Assembly: GCA_900471525.1 (NCBI GenBank)
Contig: UCEZ01000007.1
Coordinates: 1-64,000 of the forward strand
DNA length: 64,000 bases
Source: Hyphomicrobiales bacterium
Lineage (GTDB): Bacteria; Pseudomonadota; Alphaproteobacteria; Rhizobiales; Rhizobiaceae
Direction of reading: 5' to 3'
Both the position numbers and the translations under genes were made by a program. Positions 47,201 through 55,967 of this stretch are shown here, piece after piece; position 1 is the stretch's first letter, and every line of letters begins with the position of its first letter. Below the pieces are notes generated by a model. The model did no database searches. It worked only from the letters and a program-made list of their open reading frames with translations, and was not told the DNA's origin.

Positions 47201-47847
47201 CCTTGCCAGCACAAAGACATCTGCCGCGCCCGCTCAGCCCCTCCGGCGCCGGGGCGGTCATTGATGAGGACGATACCGACACCATCGTCGAATCGGCGCT
47301 GTTCTCGCAAAAACCCGGTGCCAACACATCACTGCTGCGCGGCGCGCTGCTTCACCGTTTCCTGCAGGTCTTGCCGTCGATCGCACCGGAAGAACGCCGG
47401 GCTGCGGCCGAACGTTACCTGCTTCGCTCCGTCCCACGCTGGTCTGCGCCGGAACGGCAAGCTTTAATGCTATCGGTTCTGAATGTGATTGAGCACCCCG
47501 ATCTCGCCGCGCTGTTTTCCGAGACCAGCCGGGCGGAAGTCGCTGTCATGGGCACCCTGAAACTCGGAAGCCGCGATTTTGCGGTGTCCGGGCGGATCGA
47601 TCGGCTTGCCGTGTCAGGAAACACCGTCATCATCGCCGACTTCAAGACCAACCGCGAAATTCCGGCTTCGCCCGAAGCGATACCGTTCGTCTACCGGGCG
47701 CAGCTTGCAATCTACCGCGCCCTGCTTGAGCCGCTTTATCCCGATCACACGTTTGAATGCGCGCTCATCTACACGGAAGGTCCTTCCGTGCTGACATTGC
47801 CGCGGGAGATGCTCGACAGGAGCCTTGTGGACCTCGCGACAAAGTGA
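44281..47847 (+). CDS. addA: Double-strand-break repair helicase AddA
   Basis: UvrD-family helicase-nuclease of 1188 residues that pairs with AddB for recombination repair. Walker A SANAGSGKTHVLTQR is near residue 38, motif II VDEAQDTSPVQW near 417, FAVGDEKQSIYSFQG near 455 and a motif VI region (RRLLYVGMTRAADR) near 880. The RecB-type nuclease is near 1105-1125 (GRIDRLA, then IADFKTNRE). The ATG at 44281 overlaps the addB stop by 11 bases; an earlier in-frame ATG at 44176 lies inside addB. trxA follows. Confidence 0.96.
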   Translation: MRDDDFGPLDPTPENWLDWTSAKQALASDPARSAWVSANAGSGKTHVLTQRVIRLLLSGCRPSAILCLTYTKAAASEMSNRVFERLAEWVTLDDDALDDRIAAIEGERPDLLKRQEARRLFARALETPGGLKIQTIHAFCEALLHQFPLEANVAGHFSVLDDRASATLLADARRALLTATASEDDRPLTEAFATVLDLADDTGLEKLLSAIVAHRTPIQIFLDDAGRKGGIDPALRSALGLGADETTQTALAGFWPLEGLNGAALERYIGMALSTGGAKVTEFAEGLRAVAKLTDPLQRHNTLIGLFFTQAGKPKADSAFLSKAMRDKAPDLEELVNAARDHVVAATDRLNLISMFEATKAALVLADRLNSDYEDIKKSRSQLDFDDLINRTATLLSRGDVSRWIHYKLDQGIDHILVDEAQDTSPVQWTIIQSLAEDFFSGETARGGNRTMFAVGDEKQSIYSFQGARPERFSDESTETERRVLGGGKAFSPIRLQLSFRSTEDVLSAVDTVFENPVHARGLSARNDAVVHASNRIGHPGLVEVWEAIAPADSFQEDDWTAAFDATPEDAPPNILAQRIAGVLADWIGKETVIEKGVKRPMQPGDVIVLVRKRDAFVNALTRALKTRQNIPVAGADRLVLTNHIAVQDLMALGRFVLLPQDDLSLAAVLKSPLFNLSEDDIKDLAVDRPLSVSVWQRLQDFGADNASHYHQAMQKLQRYRALSRTLPVHDFYAQILGHDGGRAAFLGRLGTEVSDILDEFLTFALDHEKNGLPGLQAFISGLEMEAPTVKREQDKERNEVRIMTVHAAKGLEAPVVFLVDGGGKAFNSQHVSGLRMIKQGDQHDSTLLPVWRPPGAASNMLVDADTDRLKTAAEEEYRRLLYVGMTRAADRLIVCGYQGKRANPESWHAMVTASLSADERGRSAPMTFSAGDQEWTGYRWQVSSASRDLQTQDAGKETVDVRRAGLPPALLQPLPAQRHLPRPLSPSGAGAVIDEDDTDTIVESALFSQKPGANTSLLRGALLHRFLQVLPSIAPEERRAAAERYLLRSVPRWSAPERQALMLSVLNVIEHPDLAALFSETSRAEVAVMGTLKLGSRDFAVSGRIDRLAVSGNTVIIADFKTNREIPASPEAIPFVYRAQLAIYRALLEPLYPDHTFECALIYTEGPSVLTLPREMLDRSLVDLATK

Positions 47848-47937
47848 GATATGGATGGCATTGAAAAGCTGACGCTCAACCATCACATGATGGACAACCG
47901 TTCGAAGAACGCCGATTTCGAAACCAAGGAGCAGCCT

Positions 47938-48261
47938 ATGGCTACCGTAAAAGTCGATACTTCCAATTTTCAGGATGAAGTCCTGAACTCCGTCGAGCCT
48001 GTCATCGTGGATTTCTGGGCCGAATGGTGCGGCCCGTGCAAGATGATCGCTCCGAGCCTGGAAGAAATTTCCGTTGAATTGGCCGGCAAGGTCAAGGTTG
48101 CCAAGGTCAACATCGACGAGAACCCGGAAATCGCCGCCCAGTATGGCGTGCGCTCGATTCCGACACTCGCCATGTTCAAGGCCGGCGAAGTTGCCGACAT
48201 CAAGGTGGGTGCCGCGCCGAAGACGGCCCTGACATCCTGGATTTCGAACGCCGCCGCCTGA
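47938..48261 (+). CDS. trxA: Thioredoxin
   Basis: Classic thioredoxin of 107 residues. The redox site is WCGPCK (Cys31, Cys34), and the cis-Pro is in SIPTLAMF. Cytoplasmic protein disulfide reductant. I chose the ATG at 47938 (MATVKVD) because AAGGA lies eight bases upstream; a frame from 47851 would add 29 residues with no match. It closes the divL-tsaE/amgK-murU-addB-addA-trxA run and is followed by a terminator. Confidence 0.97.
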   Translation: MATVKVDTSNFQDEVLNSVEPVIVDFWAEWCGPCKMIAPSLEEISVELAGKVKVAKVNIDENPEIAAQYGVRSIPTLAMFKAGEVADIKVGAAPKTALTSWISNAAA

Positions 48262-48282
48262 TTGACATCTGAAATGGAACTG

Positions 48283-48310
48283 AAAAAGCCCGGGAAACCG
48301 GGCTTTTTTT
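48283..48310. terminator. Bidirectional terminator between trxA and a GNAT gene
   Basis: AAAAAGCCCGG-GAA-ACCGGGCTTTTTTT forms a 7-bp GC-rich core extended by A/T pairs, 22 bp after trxA. The A run on one side and T run on the other let it stop both trxA and the convergent minus-strand GNAT gene. Confidence 0.92.
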
Positions 48311-48331
48311 CGTTTAAGCGCCCGATTCGGA

Positions 48332-48961
48332 TCACTCGGCGTTGCGCGTGCTATCCAATAGCGGCACATGAGGCGCCGCTGTTCTTGGCAGCAGGCCTGT
48401 CAGGCGTGGATCGTCGTGGACCTCGACCATAAGGGCGTAGGGCCGAAACCCCGACCGCTGGTAAAACGCGACGGCCGCCGGATGGTCGAAGGTGCAGGTG
48501 TGCAGCCAGAAACGATCGATCGGTCGCGCCCAGGCCTTGGCGATCGCACTGTTCATCAGAAAGCGCCCGGTGCCTTTGCCGATCGCCTCCTTGACCAGAC
48601 CGAAATAGACGATCTCGCATTCGCCCGAAATACTAAAGTCGAGTTGCAGGAGCCCGACATCCCGCGCGCCGTCGTGCAAGGCGTAAACCTCCACCTGGGG
48701 ATCGGCGAGAATTGCCCGAACAGCGTCATCGTCCATCGTCAGCATGGACACCCACATCCAGTCTTCGCCGACCAGCCGAAACAGCCGCCGATAGGCTTCA
48801 AGATCCCGCGCGGTCAGGCGCACCAGGCTGAGTGGCAAGTCCGAGACCGCGGCCTTTTCCTGTGGCTGTTCGCGCATCTCCAGGAACGTAACTGTATTGG
48901 CGATCTTGCCGGGCGGGACGGGCGAATAGCCCATTGGCAATTCGGGATTGTTGTCGTTCAT
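48332..48961 (-). CDS. GNAT family N-acetyltransferase
   Basis: Protein of 209 residues. After about 60 less conserved residues comes a GNAT domain: VYALHDGARDVGLLQLDF, the acetyl-CoA loop VKEAIGKGTGRFLM (near 135-148) and CTFDHPAAVAFYQRSGF near 170. Substrate unknown. The ATG at 48961 (MNDNNPELPMG) has AAGG upstream; the frame upstream to 49054 lies inside folC. It is the last minus-strand gene after folC, 34 bp away, and probably reads from the trp-acc-fol transcript. Confidence 0.88.
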   Translation of the reverse strand: MNDNNPELPMGYSPVPPGKIANTVTFLEMREQPQEKAAVSDLPLSLVRLTARDLEAYRRLFRLVGEDWMWVSMLTMDDDAVRAILADPQVEVYALHDGARDVGLLQLDFSISGECEIVYFGLVKEAIGKGTGRFLMNSAIAKAWARPIDRFWLHTCTFDHPAAVAFYQRSGFRPYALMVEVHDDPRLTGLLPRTAAPHVPLLDSTRNAE

Positions 48962-48995
48962 TCGTTTGCCTTGTGAAGGATTGCAGTCCGGCGGC

Positions 48996-50339
48996 TTATC
49001 GGGGTGGCGTCCCGTTGTCGGCCAGAACGTCGCCGACCAGATAGAGCGAACCACCGATCAGGATGCGGGGCGCGACCGGATCGTCGTCAAACATGGCGTT
49101 GATTGCGCCAAGCGCTTCGGCAACCGTGGACACGGCTCCCGCCTCAAACCCGGCAGCCGCTGCGTCGTCCGCGAGCGCTACCGCATCTATTCCAGCATCC
49201 GAGCCACGGATGGGCACGGTGAATATCTGCTCGGCAAGACCCTTGAACGCCTTGAAATAGCCGATCGGGTCCTTGGTATTGATCATTCCCGTGATCAAGA
49301 ACAACGGGCGCGAGTCGCGCTCTTCCAGATTGGCCATGGTTTCGGCGATGACCTGGCCGGCGCCTGGATTGTGCCCGCCATCAACCCAGATTTCCGACCC
49401 CTCCGGCGCAAGGCGGGCCAGATTGCCTTCCGTCAGGCGCTGGAGGCGGCCCGGCCAGTCGACCGTCACCAATCCCTTGTCGATGAAGGCATCAGAAATA
49501 TCAAAACCGGCGGCCTTCACGGCCCGGATGGCGGCGGCGGCATTGGCATATTGATGACGTCCCGGCAGCTTCGGCAAGGGCAGGTCAGCAAGGCCGAATT
49601 CGTCCTGATAAACCAGACGGCCGAATTCCTCATGCGCCATGAAATCCTGACCGTAGACCGACAACGGGCATTTCAGTCGTTCGGCGATGGAGACAAGCAC
49701 GTCGCGCGCCGTGTCCTCCTCCTGATGACCGATCACCACCGGGCAGCCGCGCTTCATGATCCCCGCCTTTTCCGCGGCAATCAGTTCGACGCGGTCGCCA
49801 AGATACGCCTGGTGATCGAGCGAGATCGGCATGATGACGGAAACAGCGGGGGTCTTGATGACATTGGTTGCGTCGAAACGGCCGCCAAGGCCGACTTCGA
49901 TGATGGCGACATCTGCCGGATGCTCGGCAAAAAGCACGAAGGTTACGGCTGTCAGGATTTCGAAAACGGTGATCTTTTGCCCGCCATTGGCCTCGCCGAC
50001 GCGGCGGACCGCATCCGCCAGGACCGCGTCGCTGACCAGCGAGCCGCGACCACCCTTTTTGCCGATGCGATAGCGCTCGTGCCAATTGACCAGATGCGGT
50101 GAGGTATGGACATGGACGCTGAGACCGGCAGCCTCAAGAATGGCGCGCGAAAAGGCGGTGACGGAACCCTTGCCGTTGGTGCCGGCCACATGGATCACCG
50201 GCGGCAGCTTGTCCTGCGGATTGCCGAGCACGTCGAGAAGCCGGGTGATCCTGTCGAGCGACAGATCGAAGCCCTTTGGATGCAGGGCTAGAAGCTTGTC
50301 GATCTCCTGCCCCGCCTCGCTGACATGCGCCGTCGTCAT
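48996..50339 (-). CDS. folC: Bifunctional dihydrofolate/folylpolyglutamate synthase
   Basis: Mur-ligase-type enzyme of 447 residues that adds glutamate to dihydropteroate and to folates. P-loop GTNGKGSVTAF is near residues 54-64, the HTSPHL motif near 80 and the DGGHNPGA block near 320. I chose the ATG at 50339 (MTTAHVSEAG) because AGGAG lies five bases upstream; an ATG at 50375 is unsupported. It follows accD after about 110 bp on the same strand. Confidence 0.96.
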   Translation of the reverse strand: MTTAHVSEAGQEIDKLLALHPKGFDLSLDRITRLLDVLGNPQDKLPPVIHVAGTNGKGSVTAFSRAILEAAGLSVHVHTSPHLVNWHERYRIGKKGGRGSLVSDAVLADAVRRVGEANGGQKITVFEILTAVTFVLFAEHPADVAIIEVGLGGRFDATNVIKTPAVSVIMPISLDHQAYLGDRVELIAAEKAGIMKRGCPVVIGHQEEDTARDVLVSIAERLKCPLSVYGQDFMAHEEFGRLVYQDEFGLADLPLPKLPGRHQYANAAAAIRAVKAAGFDISDAFIDKGLVTVDWPGRLQRLTEGNLARLAPEGSEIWVDGGHNPGAGQVIAETMANLEERDSRPLFLITGMINTKDPIGYFKAFKGLAEQIFTVPIRGSDAGIDAVALADDAAAAGFEAGAVSTVAEALGAINAMFDDDPVAPRILIGGSLYLVGDVLADNGTPPR

Positions 50340-50451
50340 CACCGCTCCTGCAAACCGCCGTTGGAGCGTTTGCACGCCGTCGAGCGAGCCGAGAACGCTA
50401 CAATCTCAAATTTTCAACCTTCCGGCACTCAAGGAGTGAGCACCGGCGCCC

Positions 50452-51372
50452 TTAAATGCTGGCCGAGGCCGCAATCGGCAAAGCCGCCAGCGGTGTGCTG
50501 CCATTCAGCTTGGCGGCATCCATCGGCTTCTTCATCAGGATTTTCAACACACGGGCAAGCGTGGACGGAATGTCATGACGCTTGATGACCATATCGACCA
50601 TGCCGTGTTCCATCAGATATTCCGACGTCTGGAAGCCCTCTGGCAGCTTTTCGCGGATGGTCTGCTCGATCACGCGCTTGCCGGCAAAGCAGATTTCAGC
50701 GCCTGGCTCAGCCAGATGCAGGTCGCCCAGCATGGCATACGACGCCGTGACGCCACCGGTCGTCGGGTTCGTCAGCACGACGATATAGGGAAGACCCGCT
50801 TCCTTCAGCATCTGCACCGCAACGGTGGTACGCGGCAACTGCATCAGCGACAGGATGCCTTCCTGCATGCGGGCGCCGCCCGAGGCCGGGAAAATCACCA
50901 GCGGGCACTTTTCCGCGATCGCTTTTTCGAATGCCTTGATGATCGCCTCGCCGGCGGCGATGCCGAGCGAACCGCCCATGAAGTTGAATTCATGCACGAC
51001 GCCGACGAGCTTGACGCCGCGGCAGCGGCCGATACCGGCAACAATCGTGTCTTCCAGATCGGTCTTGATCCGGCTATCGCGCAGGCGATCAATGTATTTC
51101 TTTGAATCGCGGAACTTCAGCGGATCCTGCGCCACCTTCGGCTGGGTCAAAGCCTCATAGACGCCGTCGTCGAACAGGTCCTTCAATCGCGCCTTGGCTG
51201 GCATCTTCATATGGAAGCCAGAGGCGGGAATGACCCATTTGTTCTCTTCGAGATCGCGGTGGAACACCATCTCGCCGGTTTCCGGGCACTTGATCCAGAG
51301 ATTCTCCGGAACTTCCCGGCGACCGAGCATCGAGTTGATCTTCGGTCGAACGTAATTCGTGATCCAGTTCAA
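50452..51372 (-). CDS. accD: Acetyl-CoA carboxylase carboxyltransferase subunit beta
   Basis: Subunit of 306 residues that, with AccA, transfers carboxyl from biotin to acetyl-CoA to begin fatty acid synthesis. The crotonase-like core shows [22 protein letters not shown] and [16 protein letters not shown]. The start is a TTG at 51372 ([10 protein letters not shown] as the usual N-terminus) with AGGAG seven bases upstream; a TTG two codons earlier sits only one base from that site. The N-terminal zinc ribbon is degenerate: one Cys remains where E. coli has four. It lies between trpA and folC. Confidence 0.95.
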   Translation of the reverse strand: MNWITNYVRPKINSMLGRREVPENLWIKCPETGEMVFHRDLEENKWVIPASGFHMKMPAKARLKDLFDDGVYEALTQPKVAQDPLKFRDSKKYIDRLRDSRIKTDLEDTIVAGIGRCRGVKLVGVVHEFNFMGGSLGIAAGEAIIKAFEKAIAEKCPLVIFPASGGARMQEGILSLMQLPRTTVAVQMLKEAGLPYIVVLTNPTTGGVTASYAMLGDLHLAEPGAEICFAGKRVIEQTIREKLPEGFQTSEYLMEHGMVDMVIKRHDIPSTLARVLKILMKKPMDAAKLNGSTPLAALPIAASASI

Positions 51373-51422
51373 ATCCAAACTCCTGAATATTTAAAACCGG
51401 TCGTGGCCTACAATGTGGGCAT

Positions 51423-52262
51423 TTATTCGGCCGCGACAAGCTTTGCGGAGCGAACGCCGGCGGAAAGGCCGCGGACAAGCGTTTCCACGCCCGGCACCGT
51501 TGCCCCTGTCGATTTCCCGTCCTCGGTCAGGCTGGACGCCACCTGGTTGACGATGGCAGTGCCAACGACCACACCATCGGCGGATGCACCGATGGCCCTG
51601 GCATGTTCCGCTGTCTTGACGCCGAATCCGACGCAGACCGGAAGTTTCGTATGGCCCTTGATCCGCTGCACGGCGCCGCCGACAACGGTCGGGTCCGGCA
51701 ATGCCGAGCCGGTAATGCCGTTCATCGAGACATAATAAACGAAACCAGAGGTGTTTTCGAGAACCTTCGGCAACCGCTTGTCATCGGTCGTCGGCGTCGC
51801 CAGTCGAATGAAGTTGATGTCCTTCTTCAAGGCCGGGATGCACAGCTCGTCATCCATTTCCGGCGGCAGATCGACCACGATCAGGCCGTCGATTCCAGCT
51901 GCCAGCGCATCGTCGAGAAAGCGCTCGACGCCGTAGATATAGATCGGGTTGTAATAGCCCATCATGACGATCGGCGTGTCCTCATCCCCTTCGCGGAAGC
52001 GGCGGGCAATTTCCAGCGTCTTTGCCAGCGTCTGCCCGCCCTTGAGTGCGCGCTGGCCGGCCAGCTGGATGGCCGGGCCATCGGCCATCGGATCAGAAAA
52101 GGGCATGCCGAGCTCGATGATATCGGATCCGGCTGATGGCAGCGCCTTCATGATCGCCAGCGATGTGTCGAAATCCGGATCGCCCCCCATGAAATAGGTG
52201 ACAAGCGCCGGGCGGCCTTCTGCTGCCAGATCGGCAAATCGTTTGTCCATGCGTGCGGTCAT
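51423..52262 (-). CDS. trpA: Tryptophan synthase alpha subunit
   Basis: TIM-barrel lyase of 279 residues that splits indole-3-glycerol phosphate and passes indole to TrpB. The catalytic Glu and Asp are in [16 protein letters not shown] (near 50-65). Phosphate loop residues include [11 protein letters not shown] and GVVVGTAIV. The ATG at 52262 lies four bases after the trpB stop. accD follows 50 bp later in the same unit. Confidence 0.97.
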   Translation of the reverse strand: MTARMDKRFADLAAEGRPALVTYFMGGDPDFDTSLAIMKALPSAGSDIIELGMPFSDPMADGPAIQLAGQRALKGGQTLAKTLEIARRFREGDEDTPIVMMGYYNPIYIYGVERFLDDALAAGIDGLIVVDLPPEMDDELCIPALKKDINFIRLATPTTDDKRLPKVLENTSGFVYYVSMNGITGSALPDPTVVGGAVQRIKGHTKLPVCVGFGVKTAEHARAIGASADGVVVGTAIVNQVASSLTEDGKSTGATVPGVETLVRGLSAGVRSAKLVAAE

Positions 52263-52266
52263 GCTG

Positions 52267-53487
52267 TTACAGTCCCATTCCTAGCAGTTTGCCGACGGTG
52301 AAGATATCCTTGTCGCCGCGGCCGGAGAGGTTCATCAGGATGATCTCGTCCTTGCCCATTTTCGGCGCGCGCTTGATCACTTCGGCGATCGCATGGCTCG
52401 GTTCCAGCGCTGGAATAATGCCCTCGAGGCGAGTCAGCACCTGGAATGCCTCCAGCGCCTCATGGTCCATGATCGGCACATATTCGACGCGGCCGATATC
52501 TGCGAGCCAGGAGTGTTCCGGACCGATGCCGGGATAATCAAGACCAGCCGAAATCGAATGGCCTTCCTTGATCTGGCCGTCATTGTCCTGAAGCAGGTAG
52601 GTACGGTTGCCGTGCAGCACGCCCGGCGAACCGGCCGTAATGGAGGCACAATGCTCGTCACCTTCCAACCCCTTGCCGCCGGCCTCGACGCCGACGATCT
52701 TGACGGATTCATCGTCAAGGAACGGATGGAAGATACCGATCGCATTCGATCCACCGCCGACCGCGGCGATGACCAGATCAGGAAGACGGCCTTCAGCTTC
52801 CAACATCTGTTGCTTGGCTTCAATACCGATCACAGACTGGAAGTCGCGGACCATTTCCGGATAGGGATGCGGACCGGCTGCGGTGCCGATCAGATAATAG
52901 GTGTCGTCGACATTGGTGACCCAGTCGCGCAGGGCTTCATTCATCGCATCCTTCAGCGTGCCGGACCCGGCCGTTACCGGCTTTACCTCAGCGCCCAGGA
53001 GCTTCATGCGAAAAACGTTCGGCGCCTGACGCTCGACGTCGGTGGCGCCCATATAGACGACACAGGGAAAACCGAAACGCGCAGCGACGGTGGCCGAGGC
53101 CACGCCATGCTGGCCGGCGCCGGTCTCTGCAATGATGCGGGTCTTGCCCATGCGCTTGGCGAGCAGAATCTGGCCGATGCAATTGTTGATCTTGTGCGAG
53201 CCGGTATGGTTCAGCTCTTCGCGCTTGAAATAGATCTTGGCGCCGCCAAGATGCTCGGTCAGGCGCTCGGCGAAGTAAAGCGGGCTCGGGCGGCCGATAT
53301 AGTGGGCGCCGAGATGCTTGAGTTCTGCCTGGAACTCCGGATCGGTCTTGGCCTTGTTCCACTCGTCCTGGAGGTCGAGGATCAGCGGCATCAGGGTCTC
53401 GGCGACGAAGCGGCCGCCGAAAATGCCGAAGCGGCCGTCCTCGTCGGGACCGGTCTTGAACGAATTCGGGTTTGGTGTCTCGTTCAC
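52267..53487 (-). CDS. trpB: Tryptophan synthase beta subunit
   Basis: PLP enzyme of 406 residues that joins indole and serine. The PLP Lys is in [10 protein letters not shown] (near residue 98), the phosphate cradle is GGGSNAIG near 245 and the catalytic Glu is in [10 protein letters not shown]. The start is a GTG embedded in the trpF stop (GTGA), so translation is coupled; ATG is absent at this point. Confidence 0.97.
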   Translation of the reverse strand: MNETPNPNSFKTGPDEDGRFGIFGGRFVAETLMPLILDLQDEWNKAKTDPEFQAELKHLGAHYIGRPSPLYFAERLTEHLGGAKIYFKREELNHTGSHKINNCIGQILLAKRMGKTRIIAETGAGQHGVASATVAARFGFPCVVYMGATDVERQAPNVFRMKLLGAEVKPVTAGSGTLKDAMNEALRDWVTNVDDTYYLIGTAAGPHPYPEMVRDFQSVIGIEAKQQMLEAEGRLPDLVIAAVGGGSNAIGIFHPFLDDESVKIVGVEAGGKGLEGDEHCASITAGSPGVLHGNRTYLLQDNDGQIKEGHSISAGLDYPGIGPEHSWLADIGRVEYVPIMDHEALEAFQVLTRLEGIIPALEPSHAIAEVIKRAPKMGKDEIILMNLSGRGDKDIFTVGKLLGMGL

Positions 53488-54170
53488 TTGCTTCTCCCTG
53501 CCAATACTTCGGCTCCAGCCATATCCGCTTCCGCGCGGGCGACGCCATCGAAAAACTCTTCCATGCGCTTCAGATCTTTTACACCCGGCGCGCTTTCGAC
53601 GCCCGACGAAATATCGACGGCCTTGGCGCCGGTCAGCGCCAGAGCTTCGCCGATATTCTCCGCATTCAAACCACCGGAAAGCATGTAATCAAGGCTTCCG
53701 TCAAGCGTGTGCAAGAGCTTCCAGTCGAAAGACACGCCGTTGCCGCCCGGCAGATCGGAGCCTTTCGGCGGCTTTGCGTCGAACAAAAAGCGGTCGGCAA
53801 TGCCGATATAGGGCTCGATCCGCCTCAGGTCATCGGCCTCGCGAATGGACAACGCCTTGATGACCGGCAATCCATAGACAGCCTTGACCGTCAGGACGCG
53901 GTCGGGGCTTTCATTGCCATGAAGCTGGAGAATATCCGGCGACAGTGCCGAAACGATCTCGTCGAGATCGTCATTGTCGGCATCGACCGTGACGGCGACG
54001 ATTTTTGCCTTGCCGCGGATGCGATCGGCCAGCCGGCCGGCATCGTCAGGCTCGATGTTGCGCGGGCTCTTCGGAAAGAAGATGAAACCCGTGTAACGCG
54101 CGCCAAGCGCGACAGCCTTGTCGACAGCCTCGGCAGTCTTCAGCCCGCAAATTTTGACTTCCGTTTTCAT
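53484..54170 (-). CDS. trpF: Phosphoribosylanthranilate isomerase
   Basis: Enzyme of 228 residues converting PRA to CdRP in tryptophan synthesis. The catalytic Cys is in VKICGLKT (near residue 7) and the Asp in TVDADNDD; the phosphate site is [14 protein letters not shown] near 180 and [10 protein letters not shown] near 200. I chose the ATG at 54170 because the family begins MKTEVKICG; upstream residues are unrelated. It is first of trpF-trpB-trpA-accD-folC. Confidence 0.96.
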   Translation of the reverse strand: MKTEVKICGLKTAEAVDKAVALGARYTGFIFFPKSPRNIEPDDAGRLADRIRGKAKIVAVTVDADNDDLDEIVSALSPDILQLHGNESPDRVLTVKAVYGLPVIKALSIREADDLRRIEPYIGIADRFLFDAKPPKGSDLPGGNGVSFDWKLLHTLDGSLDYMLSGGLNAENIGEALALTGAKAVDISSGVESAPGVKDLKRMEEFFDGVARAEADMAGAEVLAGRSK

Positions 54171-54304
54171 GCACAGCGAACTGACATGAAATGTCGTCTG
54201 AGTCGAGCTTAAAAACGCGTCGAACGGCGGCCCGAACGGCGCTTCAACCATTGCGGTTGCAGGGTTACGAACCCATATCGCTGTTAACGAACATGGAGAA
54301 CCTC

Positions 54305-54505
54305 ATGCGCCTTTTGCTCGCCATCATCCTGCCCTGGCTGCAGTTTTTCACGATAGGCCGGCCCATCGCCGGTATTATCTGCCTCATCCTGCAGATAACG
54401 CTGATTGGCTGGGTTCCGGCAGCGATCTGGTCGGTCTATGCGCTCAGCCAGTACAAGACGGACGAGAAGATCAGGGAAGCACTCAGCAACCAGTACCGGC
54501 GCTAA
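54305..54505 (+). CDS. Pmp3/YqaE-family membrane peptide
   Basis: Short protein of 66 residues with two hydrophobic helices (LLAIILPWLQFFTIGRPIAG, then CLILQITLIGWVPAAIWSVYA) and a charged tail, matching the Pmp3/YqaE proteolipid family. In other organisms these affect membrane potential and salt tolerance. I chose the ATG at 54305 because GGAG lies six bases upstream; an ATG at 54293 is possible. It is divergent from trpF and converges with the peptidase gene. Confidence 0.85.
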   Translation: MRLLLAIILPWLQFFTIGRPIAGIICLILQITLIGWVPAAIWSVYALSQYKTDEKIREALSNQYRR

Positions 54506-54517
54506 GCCTGGCACGGA

Positions 54518-55276
54518 TCAATCGAAGTCGATTGCGTGCAACATGGTGCCATTGCGCTTCAGCCAGCGCTTGGCATCGTCCATCATCGGGCAGAGTTCTT
54601 CGCAGAGATCCCAGAAATCCGGCCCGTGATTCATCTCGCGCAGATGCGCGACCTCGTGGGCGGCGAGATAATCGATCACTTTCGGCGGCGCCATGACGAT
54701 GCGCCAGGAGAAACTCAAGGCTCCGTCGGCGGCGCAGGAGCCCCAGCGGCTGCGGGTATCCTTGAAACTCAGTGACTTCACCTTGCGGCCAACCATGCGA
54801 GCATAGATCGACACCAGACGTTCCAGGTCCTTGCGGGCTTCCTTCTTGAGAAAATCCGCAATCCGACGCCGCAGGTGTTCCTGCGCACCGCTGACAAGCA
54901 GTACAGGCTCCTCGTCAATGATCACGGCTTCGGTCAGGCCGCGAAGCTTGCCGGTGCGTTCGATCCGGTGTGCCACCCCCCGCAACAGGATAGTACCACC
55001 CTCCTCCAGGACACTCTCGCCTGAAAACCGCGCGAGCTTTGTCATCAACCATCCCTGATGACGGTCGAGGAAGGCGTTGATCTCGCGTTCGGGCAATCCG
55101 GCCGGAATGGTCATCTTCAGGGCACGACCGCCCGGTTCGATGCGCAGCGTCATCCGCGTAGCGCGCGCGTTCTGCCGGATCGTCAACGGCATGACCTTGC
55201 CTGCGACATCAATCGTCCGCGTCACCGGCGGTGGCGGGGTTTTGGGCTGACGCGACTTTCGAAGCAGGGAGAACAT
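54518..55276 (-). CDS. Zinc metallopeptidase of the YgjP/DUF45 (M48) family
   Basis: Protein of 252 residues. The N-terminal part binds a beta domain (LTIRQNARATRMTLRIEPGG). The zinc motif AAHEVAHLREMNHGPDFW near 205-222 provides two His, the catalytic Glu and further ligands, as in YgjP/SprT-like enzymes. RSRWGSC before it is also family-typical. Cytoplasmic, role unknown. Start uncertain: ATG 55276 fits the family N-terminus (MFSLLRKSRQ), while ATG 55312 has a partial GGGG site. Confidence 0.88.
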   Translation of the reverse strand: MFSLLRKSRQPKTPPPPVTRTIDVAGKVMPLTIRQNARATRMTLRIEPGGRALKMTIPAGLPEREINAFLDRHQGWLMTKLARFSGESVLEEGGTILLRGVAHRIERTGKLRGLTEAVIIDEEPVLLVSGAQEHLRRRIADFLKKEARKDLERLVSIYARMVGRKVKSLSFKDTRSRWGSCAADGALSFSWRIVMAPPKVIDYLAAHEVAHLREMNHGPDFWDLCEELCPMMDDAKRWLKRNGTMLHAIDFD

Positions 55277-55348
55277 GAGTGTCTTGATAACCGATTCGTT
55301 TGAAGGGCGCATGATCCCCGCCGGCGTGCCGGCCTGCGATCAAAAAGA

Positions 55349-55379
55349 AAAACCGGCATCTGGATGGATGCCGGTTTTT
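55349..55379 (-). terminator. Intrinsic terminator of the DUF2852 gene
   Basis: A 12-bp stem (AAAACCGGCATC / GATGCCGGTTTT) with a 6-base loop lies 23 bp past the DUF2852 stop and is T-rich downstream on the minus strand. It separates DUF2852 from the peptidase gene. Confidence 0.88.
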
Positions 55380-55401
55380 GTTGTCTGGCTGACCGCTGCG
55401 A

Positions 55402-55830
55402 TCAGTGGGCCGGAAAACCCGGGACCGAGCCGGAGCCGCCGGAATTGCGCTCGCGCATGAAACGGTCGAAATCTTCCCGGTCCTTGGCACGGCGCAGTTC
55501 GCGGACATATTCGTCGAATTGCTCGCGCATTTCATCGAGCTTGCGGCGTTCCTCGTCGAGACGTGCCAGTTCGGCATCGCGCCAGTCGTCGAAGGCGACG
55601 TTGCCGGTGCCGAAGTTCGAGCGGCCATAGCGCTGACCTTTGCGCTTGAAGGAGGAGCAAAAGCCGTCAACAGTGTTGTTGGCATCCTTCTTGAAGCCCT
55701 TCAGCCGTTCGCCGAACAGGATATAGGCAAGCATGGCAAGTCCAAGCGGCCAGAAAACCACGAAACCGAGCACCATCAAGGCAATGGTCGCGGGCGTCCA
55801 GTCCGGACGGATCAATGCAGATTGGTTCAT
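55402..55830 (-). CDS. DUF2852 membrane protein
   Basis: Protein of 142 residues. One hydrophobic segment (ATIALMVLGFVVFWPLGLAMLAYILF, residues 14-39) precedes a long charged coiled-coil (AELARLDEERRKLDEMREQFDEY region) and a short Gly/Ser tail. This matches DUF2852, known from Alphaproteobacteria, function unknown. It probably sits in the inner membrane with the coiled coil in the cytoplasm. GAGG precedes the ATG by about ten bases. Confidence 0.88.
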   Translation of the reverse strand: MNQSALIRPDWTPATIALMVLGFVVFWPLGLAMLAYILFGERLKGFKKDANNTVDGFCSSFKRKGQRYGRSNFGTGNVAFDDWRDAELARLDEERRKLDEMREQFDEYVRELRRAKDREDFDRFMRERNSGGSGSVPGFPAH

Positions 55831-55967
55831 GTTCAGAAGTCCTCACTAAAAGTGGGCCTCTCCTTCGGGCCCGCTTATAACGAGATGGGAAGAGGCTTGC
55901 CCGTCTGCAAGACAATTGTCCGCAGAATCGGGCAAACCTCTGATATCGATCGATGAAATCGATATGA

